This document shows, piece by piece, positions 54,674-63,023 of a DNA stretch of 64,000 bases. Numbering within the stretch: the stretch's first letter is position 1; every line of letters begins with the position of its first letter. The position numbers and the translations under genes are program-made. A model generated the notes under the pieces. The model saw only the letters and a list, made by a program, of their open reading frames with translations. It searched no databases and was not told the DNA's origin. The stretch spans positions 248,001 to 312,000 of the forward strand of contig NZ_QAYX01000023.1 in NCBI RefSeq assembly GCF_003054705.1. Direction: 5' to 3'. The DNA is from Opitutus sp. ER46 (GTDB lineage Bacteria; Verrucomicrobiota; Verrucomicrobiia; Opitutales; Opitutaceae).

Positions 54674-55572
54674 ACCGCGCGCAATTTGGTGGGGCAAACG
54701 ATGGTGAGTTCGACGGCCGCAGCCTGAAGCGGCTGATCGGCGGCGCCATCCTCGTGTTCGCCGTCGTTATCCTGGCCTCGGCCACCGCCTACGTGGTGCA
54801 GCCGGGCTATCGTGGCGTGGAGGTGACGCTCGGCACCGTGTCGCCCGAATTCAAGACGGAGGGCTTTGGCCTGAAGCAGCCCTTTGTGACGCGCATCCAT
54901 CAGATCTCGGTGCGGCAGCAGACGCGGCCGATGCCGGCGGAGTGCTACTCGTCGGACCTGCAGCAGGTGAAGATGGAGGTGCACGTCCTCTACCGCGTGC
55001 CGGAACAGTCGGTGGTGAAGATCTTCCGCGAGTACGCGGGCGAGCCCTTCGACACGCTGATCGCGCCGCGGGTGCAGGAAGCGCTGAAGGAAGTCGCCGC
55101 GACGCAGAGCGCGGAGCAGATCGTGAAGAAGCGTGAGGAGATCAAGACGCGGGCGCTCGAACTCGCGCGCAAGAAGATCGGCTCCGACTTCCTCGTCGTG
55201 AGCGACCTCGTGATCTACAACCTGGCGCTGTCCTCCGAGCTCGAGACGGCCATTGAAATGAAGATGGTGCAGGAGCAGGAGGCCGAGAAGGCGAAGTTCA
55301 CCCAGCTCAAGGCGCAGATCGAGGCGGACACCGCGATCATCCGGGCCCGCGGTGAAGCCGAAGCCATCCAGGTCCGTGGCACCGCGCTGAAAGCGAACCC
55401 TGACTTCATCAAGCTGCAGATCCTGCAGAATTGGAACGGACGTTCCCCACTCGTGGTGGGCGGCGGCGAATCCAGCGTCATCCTGTCCCTCGATGAATTG
55501 ACCAAGCATGTTGCGCCGGTGAAGACCCGGGCCGGTTCTCCGGCGCCGGCTGCCGTGCGCCCGACCCGATGA
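54670..55572 (+). CDS. SPFH/band 7 protein B (prohibitin/HflK-like)
   Basis: A 300-residue paralogue of the preceding gene. A 20-residue cytoplasmic N-terminus is followed by the anchor (LKRLIGGAILVFAVVILASATAYVV), the SPFH domain (VQPGYRGVEVTLGTV, EPFDTLIAPRVQEALKEV) and a coiled coil (KMVQEQEAEKAKFTQLKAQI, ARGEAEAI). It ends in a Pro/Ala-rich tail. The two proteins are colinear and share CYSSDLQQVK, YRVP and FDTLI blocks, so they are probably hetero-oligomer partners. The start overlaps the upstream stop (ATGA), and the next gene starts in its own stop codon. Confidence 0.85.
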   Translation: MNRAQFGGANDGEFDGRSLKRLIGGAILVFAVVILASATAYVVQPGYRGVEVTLGTVSPEFKTEGFGLKQPFVTRIHQISVRQQTRPMPAECYSSDLQQVKMEVHVLYRVPEQSVVKIFREYAGEPFDTLIAPRVQEALKEVAATQSAEQIVKKREEIKTRALELARKKIGSDFLVVSDLVIYNLALSSELETAIEMKMVQEQEAEKAKFTQLKAQIEADTAIIRARGEAEAIQVRGTALKANPDFIKLQILQNWNGRSPLVVGGGESSVILSLDELTKHVAPVKTRAGSPAPAAVRPTR

Positions 55573-55766
55573 ATCCTAGGCTGAAGGCGTTTCTCCAGTT
55601 CGGCGTGCTGCTGCTTGCGGTCGCCGTGCTCTTTCTCCTGTTCCCGGCCGCGCTGCGGTTCGCCGAGATGGCGGCGCGGGAGCTGCGCTACCTCTGGTGG
55701 CTCGTGCTGCTGGTGGCGCTGGCGCTCTGGCTGATCTGGGCCGGGAACCGCAAGCCGCCGGAGTGA
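55569..55766 (+). CDS. 65-residue two-helix membrane protein of the SPFH operon
   Basis: A small protein with two membrane helices (FLQFGVLLLAVAVLFLLFP and YLWWLVLLVALALWLIWAG) joined by a short acidic/basic loop (RFAEMAARELR) and a basic C-terminus. Its ATG overlaps the SPFH B stop as ATGA, the same linkage as between A and B, which strongly supports real translation as part of the operon. The size and topology suggest an accessory subunit of the SPFH complex. No family is recognised. Confidence 0.75.
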   Translation: MNPRLKAFLQFGVLLLAVAVLFLLFPAALRFAEMAARELRYLWWLVLLVALALWLIWAGNRKPPE

Positions 55767-55787
55767 CGGCGGCCTGTGGGCAAAAAA

Positions 55788-55816
55788 AGAAGCCACGCGC
55801 CTCACGCGTGGCTTCT
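55788..55816 (-). terminator. Intrinsic terminator for the coiled-coil protein gene (convergent with SPFH operon)
   Basis: A 12-bp perfect stem (AGAAGCCACGCG 55788-55799 with CGCGTGGCTTCT 55805-55816) with a 5-nt loop. On the minus strand it is followed by a T-run (plus-strand A-run 55782-55788), 23 bp past the stop of the leftward gene. It may also act on the rightward operon. Confidence 0.9.
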
Positions 55817-55839
55817 GAATTGGCGCGGACGAAAGTGAC

Positions 55840-56754
55840 TCAGGTCTTCTGCTGACCCGGACGCTGCGGATGAGCCGTCGGCGTCGGTGCCGGCGTCGGG
55901 GCAGGTGCCGCGGCCGGCGTGCCCTCGGTGGCGGCGGGAGTCCCGGTGTCGGGGTTCTGCGCCTGGAGGGTGGCGAGCTGCTTCTCGATCTGCGACATCC
56001 GGGTGACGAGGCTTTCCTCGACCTTTTTACGATCGCTGCTCGAGACGATGGAGAGGCTGGCGGCGTCCTTGACGACGTTGGCGGGCAGGGTGAGCAGGCG
56101 GGTGATGAGGCCCTGGTCCTTGAACGTGCTCAGGTAGAGGGCGGTGATTTCATGCGAGAGCTTCAGCGCGTCCTGGGCGGCGGCCTGCGTCTGCTGCAGG
56201 TTGTTGTTCAGTTGCTGATTCCGGTTCATCTCCGACGCCAGCACGTGGCCGACCTGTTCGGAGATGCGGTTGCTGTACTGCGCAATCGAGTCGCGGGTGA
56301 GATTCTGGTCCTTGGCCATTTCCGAGAGGATCGGCTGGATGCGCTCGGCCATGCGGCTCGAGACCTTGTCGACCTGCTCGTTCTGCATGCGCTCGGCTTC
56401 CTCGGGCGTCTTCGGGAGCGGATTGTACGGCTGGATCTTCTTGGCGATGGCCTCGGCCAGGAGGTCCATGCGCTCGGTGTTCATCTTCTGCACCTCCTCG
56501 TCGGTGCGGAAGACGTCGGCCTCGCGCTTGGCGATGGCCTCGTTGAGGGTTTTGCGCATGTCCGCGAGTTGCCGCTGGGCTTCGTCGAGCGCGGCGCCCT
56601 GGCGGTCATTTTGTTCACGCAGCGGGGCGAGTTCGGCCTGCTGCTTGGCGATCATTTCGTTGACGGCCTGCTGACGGAGCCAGAACGCCCCGCCGATGAC
56701 CAGCAGCGCGGTGAGAATGACGGCTGGGATCTGTTCCTTGAATTTCTGCCACAT
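55840..56754 (-). CDS. Membrane-anchored coiled-coil protein, unknown
   Basis: A 304-residue protein with a short N-terminus, one membrane helix (IPAVILTALLVIGGAFWL, about residues 9-26) and a long helical, heptad-rich periplasmic region to about 245. Gln/Glu/Lys-rich segments are visible (AVNEMIAKQQAELAPLREQN, EIT-type ALKLSHEITALYL). It ends in a Pro/Ala/Thr-rich disordered tail. No motif identifies it. It is a single gene with its own terminator. It could be a scaffold or cell-envelope spacer; that is a guess. Confidence 0.7.
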   Translation of the reverse strand: MWQKFKEQIPAVILTALLVIGGAFWLRQQAVNEMIAKQQAELAPLREQNDRQGAALDEAQRQLADMRKTLNEAIAKREADVFRTDEEVQKMNTERMDLLAEAIAKKIQPYNPLPKTPEEAERMQNEQVDKVSSRMAERIQPILSEMAKDQNLTRDSIAQYSNRISEQVGHVLASEMNRNQQLNNNLQQTQAAAQDALKLSHEITALYLSTFKDQGLITRLLTLPANVVKDAASLSIVSSSDRKKVEESLVTRMSQIEKQLATLQAQNPDTGTPAATEGTPAAAPAPTPAPTPTAHPQRPGQQKT

Positions 56755-56868
56755 AGGGTGAGGAGGGGTTACGGTGTCTTGTTAACCACGGATACCATTT
56801 GAATGCAACGACGGCGTCCGTGGGGAGTTTGCAGTTGTTTTCGGGGACTCGTCGCCCACGTTGCCGGC

Positions 56869-57180
56869 ATGAGTCTCAACCGGAGCGAGCAAAGGGTCTT
56901 CGATTACCTGCAGGGTCACGCTGAGGAGCGACAATTCTGGGTCTCCAAAGTTCAATCTATCTGCCGCGGTGAGCGGGAGGACGCTGCGGCGGTGCTGCGC
57001 ATCGAGCCTGAGCTGTGGGCTTACTATCAGGAGCGTAGCGTGGTCGTGCCGGTGTTCCGCGAGGCGGCGCGGCACGAGGGCCCGCAGCGAACCAGCATGA
57101 AGAACCTCGCCGAACTACTGGTGCGTTTGTGGGTCGAACCGCGGCCCAAGAAGAAGCCCATACCACCGCAGATGCCATGA
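56869..57180 (+). CDS. Small hypothetical protein
   Basis: A 103-residue soluble protein. An in-frame start at 56803 exists but the extension is Cys/Arg-rich and unconvincing. The first 70 residues look helical (LNRSEQRVFDYLQGHAEERQF, WVSKVQSICRGEREDAAAVL) and the middle has RIEPELWAYYQERS; the C-terminus is Pro/Lys-rich. The layout suggests a small winged-helix or helical domain, but nothing is recognised. G/C-ending codons support coding. Confidence 0.6.
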   Translation: MSLNRSEQRVFDYLQGHAEERQFWVSKVQSICRGEREDAAAVLRIEPELWAYYQERSVVVPVFREAARHEGPQRTSMKNLAELLVRLWVEPRPKKKPIPPQMP

Positions 57181-57225
57181 GCTTGCAGCCCCGGCCGGCG
57201 TTACGCGAACGGGCGGAAAGCGTTC

Positions 57226-57394
57226 AATATTTTCCCGAAAAAATCTCCGGCGGTTCATTGGAACTGTGCCGATATCTGGGTTACTTAGGGCGCATCACTT
57301 TTGGAATTTCTCCTCCGCATAGCGGTGGAGAATTGGGGTAAGTAAGAAAGCAATGGGCGGGCCGCTTAGGGGTAGGCGGCCCGCCCTCTTTTTT
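57226..57394 (+). ncRNA. Candidate non-coding RNA ending at a strong terminator
   Basis: An AT-rich segment (TTCAATATTTTCCC near 57229) could supply a promoter. Downstream, a hairpin around TCTCCTCCGC/GCGGTGGAGA (57309-57331) precedes a terminator hairpin and T-run. The terminator is 175 bp past the nearest upstream stop, with no reading frame filling the gap. An RNA of about 100-170 nt is possible; a long 3' UTR of the upstream gene is the alternative. Confidence 0.35.
57355..57394 (+). terminator. Strong intrinsic terminator
   Basis: An 11-bp perfect stem (GGGCGGGCCGC 57355-57365 with GCGGCCCGCCC 57376-57386) with a 10-nt loop and a TCTTTTTT tract (57387-57394). Confidence 0.9.
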
Positions 57395-57587
57395 GCCCAT
57401 GGTCCGACGCTCGTGGGCTAAGTTCCCGCGGGAGAAAAGAATGCGAATCGCGGGGCAGCGCGGACGCGACGCGGTCAATGCCGCCATTTCTGGATCCAAC
57501 TCATTGCCGGCGTGGGTGTGGCGGCCGGCCTTTTTCTGGCCGAGGCCATCAAACCACGCGCAATGGAACCCGCGACAGGTTCGACTG

Positions 57588-57626
57588 CGCGAACGTCACC
57601 GGCGCCTGACGCCGGTGACGTTCGCG
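57588..57626. repeat. Perfect 17-bp inverted repeat downstream of cysI
   Basis: CGCGAACGTCACCGGCG (57588-57604) and its exact reverse complement (57610-57626) flank a 5-nt loop, 14 bp beyond the cysI stop. There is no T-run on the cysI strand, so it is more likely an mRNA 3'-end stabiliser or factor-dependent end. Confidence 0.8.
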
Positions 57627-57639
57627 TGAGGGATAATCC

Positions 57640-59394
57640 TCAGATCGCTTCGCCGAGCGACGCGTGGCGCTGCTCGTGGAAGTCGTGCGGGGTGCCGGTC
57701 TGATGGACGTACCCGGTGCGCAAGACGAAATCACCGAAGCGTTCGCCGGGCATGCGCCGCGTGGCGTAGTCGCGCAGGATCGGGCTGAGCAGCGGACGGA
57801 CCTCGGCAAGCGGAACGGAGGCCTTGTAGAGGACGTTCATGCGGGTGCCGTTGAACGCGGCGCCGAGGTGAATGTTGTACTTGCCGGGGGCGCGGCCGAT
57901 CAGGCCGATCTCCGCCAGGAAGGGGCGGCCGCAGCCGTTCGGGCAGCCGGTGATGCGCAACGTGATCTCGTCGTCGCGCAGTCCGACGGCCTCGAGCTCC
58001 TGCTCAAAGTTCGTCACGAGCTCCGGCAGCACGCGCTCGCTCTCCGCCAGCGCGAGACCGCAGGTCGGCAGGGCCACGCACGACATGGCGCTGCGCTTGA
58101 GCCCGGTGGCGCGGTTGCCGGTATCCAGCTTGTAGTGACGCAGGAGGGCCTCGATCTGCGGCCGGTCGGTGGGGGCAACATTGCCGATGATGAGATTCTG
58201 ATTGGGCGTCAGGCGGAGGTCGCCGCGGTGCACGCGGGCGATCTCGCGCAGTCCCGTCCGCAGCGGGTAGTCCGCGGTGTCCTTCACGCGCCCGCTCTGG
58301 ATGAACAGCGTGTAGTGGCCGTGGCCGCCGGCGAGTTCGGTCCAGCCGTAGCGGTCGCCCGAGTGGGTGAACTCGAAGCGCCGCGCGGGCGCGAGCGCGT
58401 AGCCGAGCCGCCGCTCGACCTCGCCGCGGAACCAGCCGAGGCCGCGGTCCTCGATGGTGTACTTGAGCCGCGCGTGCTTGCGGTCGGTGCGGTCGCCGTA
58501 ATCACGCTGCACGAGCACGACCTTCTCCGCCACGTCGACGACCTGGTCGGGGCGGCAGAAGCCCATGACGTCGGCGATCCGGGGAAACGTCTCGAGCTGG
58601 TTGTGGGACATGCCCATGCCGCCGCCCACGAGCACGTTGTAGCCGGCCAGCGCGCCGGACTCGTCGGTGATCGCGACGAAGCCCAGGTCGTTGCCGTAAA
58701 CATCGACGTCGTTGCTCGGCGGCACCGCGATCGCGACCTTGAACTTTCGGGGCAGGTACGTGCGACCGTAGATCGGCTCGTCCTCCGGCTCGCCGCCGGA
58801 GACCAGTTCGTCGTTCACCCAAAGCTCGTGGTAGGCGCGGGTGCGCGGCAGGAGGTGATCGCTGATGGCCTTGGCCGTGGCCCAGACCTGCGCGTGCAGC
58901 GTGGATTGGTCCGGGTTGGGATTGCACATGACGTTGCGGTTGATGTCGCCGCAGGCGGCCACGGTGCTGAGCCCGGCCGCGAGATTGATCTGCTGGACGA
59001 GCGGGCGGAGGTTGCCCTTCACGACGCCGTGAAACTGGAACGCCTGCCGCGTGGTGAGTTTCAGCGTGCCGTTGCCGTGCGAGTCGGCGAGGCGGTCGAG
59101 CTCGAGCCACTGCTGCGGGGTGCAGACGCCGCCGGGGACGCGGACGCGTGCCATGAAGATGAACGCCTTCTCGCGTCCCTCCTTGCGGCGCTGGTTTCGC
59201 AGGTCGCGATCGTCCTGCTGGTACACGCCGTGGAATTTGCAGAGCTGGTTACTCTCCTCGGAGATGGCGCCGGTGGATGCGTCGGCGAGGTCATGGCGGA
59301 TCTGGCCGCGGAGCCAATTGCTCTCGGCTTTGAGCTGCTCGTTCTTGTGCAGCGGTTTTTCGGGAATGGGTGAGAGATCGGTGGGCAGGCTCAT
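57640..59394 (-). CDS. cysI: Assimilatory sulfite reductase hemoprotein subunit
   Basis: Reduces sulfite to sulfide with six electrons at a siroheme-4Fe4S centre. The 584-residue protein has two ferredoxin-like/siroheme repeats. The cluster ligands are Cys439, Cys445, Cys484 and Cys488 (CVALPTC and CPNGC), the typical C-x5-C...C-x3-C. Further family blocks are VPGGVCTPQQWLELD, TLKLTTRQAFQFHG, GDINRNVMCNP and LLVGGGMGM-like NVLVGGGMGMSH. Its start overlaps the chelatase stop as ATGA. No flavoprotein (cysJ) is in the window, so the electron donor is undecided. Confidence 0.93.
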   Translation of the reverse strand: MSLPTDLSPIPEKPLHKNEQLKAESNWLRGQIRHDLADASTGAISEESNQLCKFHGVYQQDDRDLRNQRRKEGREKAFIFMARVRVPGGVCTPQQWLELDRLADSHGNGTLKLTTRQAFQFHGVVKGNLRPLVQQINLAAGLSTVAACGDINRNVMCNPNPDQSTLHAQVWATAKAISDHLLPRTRAYHELWVNDELVSGGEPEDEPIYGRTYLPRKFKVAIAVPPSNDVDVYGNDLGFVAITDESGALAGYNVLVGGGMGMSHNQLETFPRIADVMGFCRPDQVVDVAEKVVLVQRDYGDRTDRKHARLKYTIEDRGLGWFRGEVERRLGYALAPARRFEFTHSGDRYGWTELAGGHGHYTLFIQSGRVKDTADYPLRTGLREIARVHRGDLRLTPNQNLIIGNVAPTDRPQIEALLRHYKLDTGNRATGLKRSAMSCVALPTCGLALAESERVLPELVTNFEQELEAVGLRDDEITLRITGCPNGCGRPFLAEIGLIGRAPGKYNIHLGAAFNGTRMNVLYKASVPLAEVRPLLSPILRDYATRRMPGERFGDFVLRTGYVHQTGTPHDFHEQRHASLGEAI

Positions 59395-60209
59395 GCGGCG
59401 GCGGAAGCGTGGAAGAGGGATTGTTGGAGGGCGTCGGCCAGCGCCTCGGTGATGAGGGAGTGCGAGCCGATGAGTTCGGTGAAATGGCAGCGCAGCGGCG
59501 CCGCGGTGAGGCGATCCTCCGCCGCGGTGGCGATCTCGACGAGATCGCCACGCGGGCCGGCGTGCCGGCCGGGCGCGAGAAAGAGTGGGGCGATCACGAC
59601 GTCGCCGTGGTCGAATTCCGGCGCGGCGAGCACGTCGGCGAAGAGGGGACGGTTGTGCGGGTGCTCGGCGCCTTCCATCGAGGCGGCGGCGAGTGGGCCG
59701 ATCTCGGCCCCGAGCAGATCCTGAATCTGCCCCGCGAGTGCATTGCGCAGGGCGGCCGACGCGCGCGACGGGCCTCCGTGGTCGACGACGATTACGGGCG
59801 GGCGCTCCAGGTGAGTCGCGCGGACCGTGGTGCGAATGCGGTCGGCGATGACGGGGGCGAGCACGCCTTGGTCGGCAAGGCTGGCCGCCAGTTGAAAGCG
59901 AAAGGGATGTTCGCGTTGCAGACGCTCGAGGTCGCGCTGCAGGCGGGAGCCGATCGCGCCCTGAGGACTGACGAAGAACGGCAGGAAGACGAAGTCGCGT
60001 TCGCCTCGGGCCAGTTGGGCGCGGAGCCATGAGTCGAGGACCGCTGCCGGTTCATGACTGAGCGAGGCGGCAGGGATACGGTCGCTGTGTTTCCAGGACA
60101 CCGCCTGCACCGGAACGCCGGTGCGCCGTGCGACAGCGGTGGCGACGGCGCGCAGGTTGCGATGCGCCGCGGGCTCCAGGGAGCCGTTGTCGATGAGCGC
60201 GGCGATCAT
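59391..60209 (-). CDS. Sirohydrochlorin ferrochelatase, CbiX/SirB-like two-domain protein
   Basis: Inserts iron into sirohydrochlorin to make siroheme for CysI; a cobalt role (CbiX) cannot be excluded. The 272-residue protein has two half-domains. The second half carries the metal-site His in VIVVDHGGPSRAS and a His in FLAPGRHAGPRGDL. The first half has ALIDNGSLEPAAH where canonical CbiX/SirB has HGS near the N-terminus, so the first-domain His is an Asn. It sits between cobA and cysI with 4-nt overlaps on both sides, which strongly supports the siroheme role. Confidence 0.85.
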   Translation of the reverse strand: MIAALIDNGSLEPAAHRNLRAVATAVARRTGVPVQAVSWKHSDRIPAASLSHEPAAVLDSWLRAQLARGERDFVFLPFFVSPQGAIGSRLQRDLERLQREHPFRFQLAASLADQGVLAPVIADRIRTTVRATHLERPPVIVVDHGGPSRASAALRNALAGQIQDLLGAEIGPLAAASMEGAEHPHNRPLFADVLAAPEFDHGDVVIAPLFLAPGRHAGPRGDLVEIATAAEDRLTAAPLRCHFTELIGSHSLITEALADALQQSLFHASAAA

Positions 60210-61021
60210 GACGCAAGGGCTATGCCGGCCTCGAGCGACTGCCGCGCCGGCCCGAACCAGGCGAGTTTGTCCGCGAGCGCCGCGACCTCGCCAATGACCA
60301 CCATCGCGGGCGCACCCATGCCCTCGTGTTCGCTGTCCAGTGCCACGTTGGCCACCGTGGAAAGCAACTGGCGGTGCTCGCCGGTCGTGGCCGATTGCAC
60401 GACCAGCGCCGGCGTGCTGGCGGGCAGGCCGCCGGCCTGCAGGCGCCGCGTGATCGTCTCGAGGTTTTTCATCCCCATGTAGATGCACAGGGTGGCGCGC
60501 AGCCGCCCGTAATCCTCCCAATGGATCGACGTGTCAGGCTTGGCCGGATCCTCATGGCCGGTAAGGAAGACGACGGCCGAGGCATGTGCCCGGTGGGTGA
60601 GGGGGACGCCCGCATAGGCCGCCGCACCGAGAGCGGAGGTGATGCCGGGAACAACTTCGAAGGAGATCCCGGCCTCAGCCAACGCCTCGGCTTCCTCTCC
60701 GCCCCGGCCGAAGACAAATGGATCGCCGCCCTTGAGGCGCACGACGTGGTTACCTTCGCGGGCGAGCCGGAGGAGGATGTCTTCGATCTCTCGCTGCGGG
60801 CAGCAGAAGCCGCCTCCCTTTTTCCCGACAAACACCCGCTCGGCCTCAGGCCGGGCAAATGCCAGCACCTCGGGCGACACGAGGTAATCGTACACGATCG
60901 CGTCGGCCTCGGAGATGAGCCGCCTGGCCTTGAGCGTCAGGAGCTCAGCGTCTCCCGGACCGGCACCGACCAGGTGGACGGTGCCGGTGGGGGACGACAG
61001 GTGGGTGGGTGCGTGGAACAT
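60206..61021 (-). CDS. cobA: Uroporphyrinogen-III C-methyltransferase
   Basis: Dimethylates uroporphyrinogen III to precorrin-2, entry to siroheme. The 271 residues show the SUMT motifs: VHLVGAGPGDAELLTLKA near residue 15-32, VGKKGG, VRLKGGDPFVFGRGGEE around 95-110, and VVPGITSALGAAAYAGVPLTHR. It lacks the CysG N-terminal dehydrogenase/chelatase domain, and the chelatase is a separate gene. The precorrin-2 dehydrogenase is not in this window. First gene of the leftward cobA-chelatase-cysI operon, divergent from cysH. Confidence 0.94.
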   Translation of the reverse strand: MFHAPTHLSSPTGTVHLVGAGPGDAELLTLKARRLISEADAIVYDYLVSPEVLAFARPEAERVFVGKKGGGFCCPQREIEDILLRLAREGNHVVRLKGGDPFVFGRGGEEAEALAEAGISFEVVPGITSALGAAAYAGVPLTHRAHASAVVFLTGHEDPAKPDTSIHWEDYGRLRATLCIYMGMKNLETITRRLQAGGLPASTPALVVQSATTGEHRQLLSTVANVALDSEHEGMGAPAMVVIGEVAALADKLAWFGPARQSLEAGIALAS

Positions 61022-61335
61022 GGGTGTGGGAACAAGCGATCTCGGGCGGCAGGCCGGGCTGCCGTGGTGTGGGTGGGTGTGGTTAGCGGAAGGGCGGCGG
61101 AAACGGGTTCGGGATCAGGTGAAAAGCGTGGTTGGTTTGTTTAACATGACATCTTGAGTCAATATGACGGCGTTTAAACTTTACCAACTCGCTAACTTGG
61201 GCAAGCGTTCTCGGTGTCATGCGCCAATAAAAGGCCTGCATGTTCTGTTAGTGCCATAATACACAACACTTTAAAACTCAGCTTTGCCGACCTAAGATAG
61301 CCGTAGAAATCCACATATTCTTTTGTCCCACACTC
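61022..61335. promoter_or_regulatory. Divergent control region between cobA and cysH
   Basis: About 314 bp, clearly AT-richer than its surroundings in its right half (61130-61320), with no gene. It holds a palindrome TTGAGTCAA (61154-61162) flanked by two ATGAC copies (61146-61150 and 61164-61168), and AT-rich stretches (GCCATAATAC near 61252, TTTAAAACT near 61270) that could be -10 regions. Both sulfur-assimilation operons start here. No known sulfur riboswitch consensus was recognised. Confidence 0.5.
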
Positions 61336-61992
61336 ATGACCACTGCTGATCTCGCCCGCTGGAACACCGAACTTCGCTCCCAAACGCCGCTCGAAATCGT
61401 CCGCTGGGCTATCGACTACGCCGGCGGGCGCGCCCTCGTTTCCACGAACTTCAGGCCCTACGAGGCGGCGATCCTTCACCTCGCCGTCCAGGTGCAGCCG
61501 GACATTCCGGTGCTCTGGGTTGACCACGGGTACAACCGGCCTGCCACCTACCGGCACGCCGAGCTCCTGCGGGAACGTCTGAAACTCAACCTCAAGAGCT
61601 ACGTGCCACGCATCACTGCAGCGCATCGCGACGCGATCCACGGGCCGATTCCCACGACCGACGATGAGGCGGGCCTGAAGCGGTTCAGCGCGGTGATGAA
61701 ACTGGAGCCGTTTCAGCGCGGGATGCGCGAACTGGCGCCGACCGTCTGGATCACCGCGCTCCGCCGGGTGCAGAACCCGAACCGCGCCGGCCTCGACATC
61801 GTGTCGCGCGACGAAAACTTCGGCGCCCTGAAGGTCAACCCGCTCTTCTACTTCGCCGATGACGATGTCGAAGCCTACCTCGCCGAGCACCAGCTGCCCA
61901 ACGAGTGGGACTACTTCGATCCGGCCAAGGCCGACGAGAAACGCGAGTGCGGGCTGCACGCGTCCTGGGGCAAGCAGGCGGTCAACGCCTGA
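61336..61992 (+). CDS. cysH: Phosphoadenylyl-sulfate (PAPS) reductase
   Basis: Reduces PAPS (or APS) to sulfite with thioredoxin. The 218-residue protein has the adenylyl-binding segments ALVSTNFRPYEAAILHL and PDIPVLWVDHGYNRPATY, the ITALRRVQNPNRAGL block and the catalytic Cys in the C-terminal KRECGLHASWG. It lacks the two CC pairs that bind a 4Fe-4S cluster in APS reductases, so it resembles the E. coli PAPS-type enzyme. However, no APS kinase is visible in this window unless cysN carries one. It precedes cysD by 24 bp. Confidence 0.92.
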   Translation: MTTADLARWNTELRSQTPLEIVRWAIDYAGGRALVSTNFRPYEAAILHLAVQVQPDIPVLWVDHGYNRPATYRHAELLRERLKLNLKSYVPRITAAHRDAIHGPIPTTDDEAGLKRFSAVMKLEPFQRGMRELAPTVWITALRRVQNPNRAGLDIVSRDENFGALKVNPLFYFADDDVEAYLAEHQLPNEWDYFDPAKADEKRECGLHASWGKQAVNA

Positions 61993-62016
61993 ACCCGAAC
62001 CCCGTCGCGTTCCAAC

Positions 62017-62919
62017 ATGACGAATTACCATCTCGACCACCTCCAGCATCTCGAGACTGAAGCCATCCATGTAATGCGGGAGGTCGCCGGCGAGTTTGAG
62101 CGCCCGGCCCTGCTGTTCTCCGGTGGCAAGGACTCCATCTGCCTTCTCCGTCTCGCGGAGAAGGCGTTTCGTCCCTCCGAGATTCCGATGCCGCTGCTCA
62201 ACGTCGACACCGGTCATCACTTCCCGGAGTTGAACGAGTTTCGCGACCGCCGTGCCAAGGAACTTGGCGCCAAGCTCATCGTGCGTCGTGTCGAGGACGC
62301 GATCGCGCAGGGGATCGCCCAGCCCGCGCCCGGCGAGATCAGCCGCAACCGGCTGCAGATCCCGACGCTGCTGGCGGCGATCGAGGAGTTTCGCTTCGAC
62401 TGCTGCATCGGCGGCGCGCGCCGCGATGAGGAGAAGGCCCGCGCCAAGGAGCGCTTCTTCAGCTACCGCGACAGCTTCGGTCAGTGGGATCCCAAGAACC
62501 AGCGGCCTGAGATCTGGAACCTCTACAACGGCCGGCTCCATCCCGGTGAAAACATGCGCGTGTTTCCGTTGAGCAACTGGACCGAGATGGACGTCTGGGA
62601 GTACATCCAGCGCGAGCGGCTCGAAGTCCCGGGCATCTACTTCAGCCATCGGCGCGACTGCGTGCGCCGGGCCGGCCAATGGCTGCCGGTCAATACCCTC
62701 GTGCCCCCGAAGCCCAGCGAGGAGGTGCGCGAACTCGTCGTCCGCGTGCGCACCATCGGCGACATCATCAGCACGGGTTGCGTCGAGTCGCCGGCCACCA
62801 CCGTCGCCGACATCATCGCCGAGATCGCCGCCGCCCGCGTGACCGAGCGCGGCTCGCGCGCCGACGATAAGTCCTCCGAGGCCGCCATGGAGGACCGCAA
62901 AAAGGCCGGTTACTTCTGA
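62017..62919 (+). CDS. cysD: Sulfate adenylyltransferase small subunit
   Basis: With CysN converts sulfate and ATP to APS. The 300-residue protein carries the PP-loop [14 protein letters not shown] (residues about 34-47), [64 protein letters not shown] and the C-terminal TGCVESPA. All match CysD. It lies between cysH (24 bp) and cysN (104 bp), a sulfate-activation operon. Confidence 0.96.
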   Translation: MTNYHLDHLQHLETEAIHVMREVAGEFERPALLFSGGKDSICLLRLAEKAFRPSEIPMPLLNVDTGHHFPELNEFRDRRAKELGAKLIVRRVEDAIAQGIAQPAPGEISRNRLQIPTLLAAIEEFRFDCCIGGARRDEEKARAKERFFSYRDSFGQWDPKNQRPEIWNLYNGRLHPGENMRVFPLSNWTEMDVWEYIQRERLEVPGIYFSHRRDCVRRAGQWLPVNTLVPPKPSEEVRELVVRVRTIGDIISTGCVESPATTVADIIAEIAAARVTERGSRADDKSSEAAMEDRKKAGYF

Positions 62920-63023
62920 CCCGCCGTGCGCGCGTGGCGCCGGCGCCCGTCGCCGCGCCTTCGCCGCGGCGAACCTCTTTCCACGCTCCCAACCTTTCAC
63001 GTTCCGCTCCTTTCGTCGCTTCC

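Larger units (their letters stand above)
57181..57639. other. Intergenic region with a candidate non-coding RNA and a palindrome
   Basis: There is no convincing gene in about 460 bp. The first half holds an AT-rich stretch (57226-57250) and two hairpins ending in a strong terminator (57355-57394). The second half has an open frame with a hydrophobic stretch but no start codon, and a perfect 17-bp palindrome next to cysI. The hydrophobic stretch (FWIQLIAGVGVAAGLFLAEAI) could be a gene remnant. Confidence 0.5.

Noticed and set aside
57512-57703. Open frame with a membrane-like stretch between the terminator and cysI
   Set aside because: There is no start codon before the hydrophobic part and the frame runs into cysI on the other strand; at most it is a remnant.
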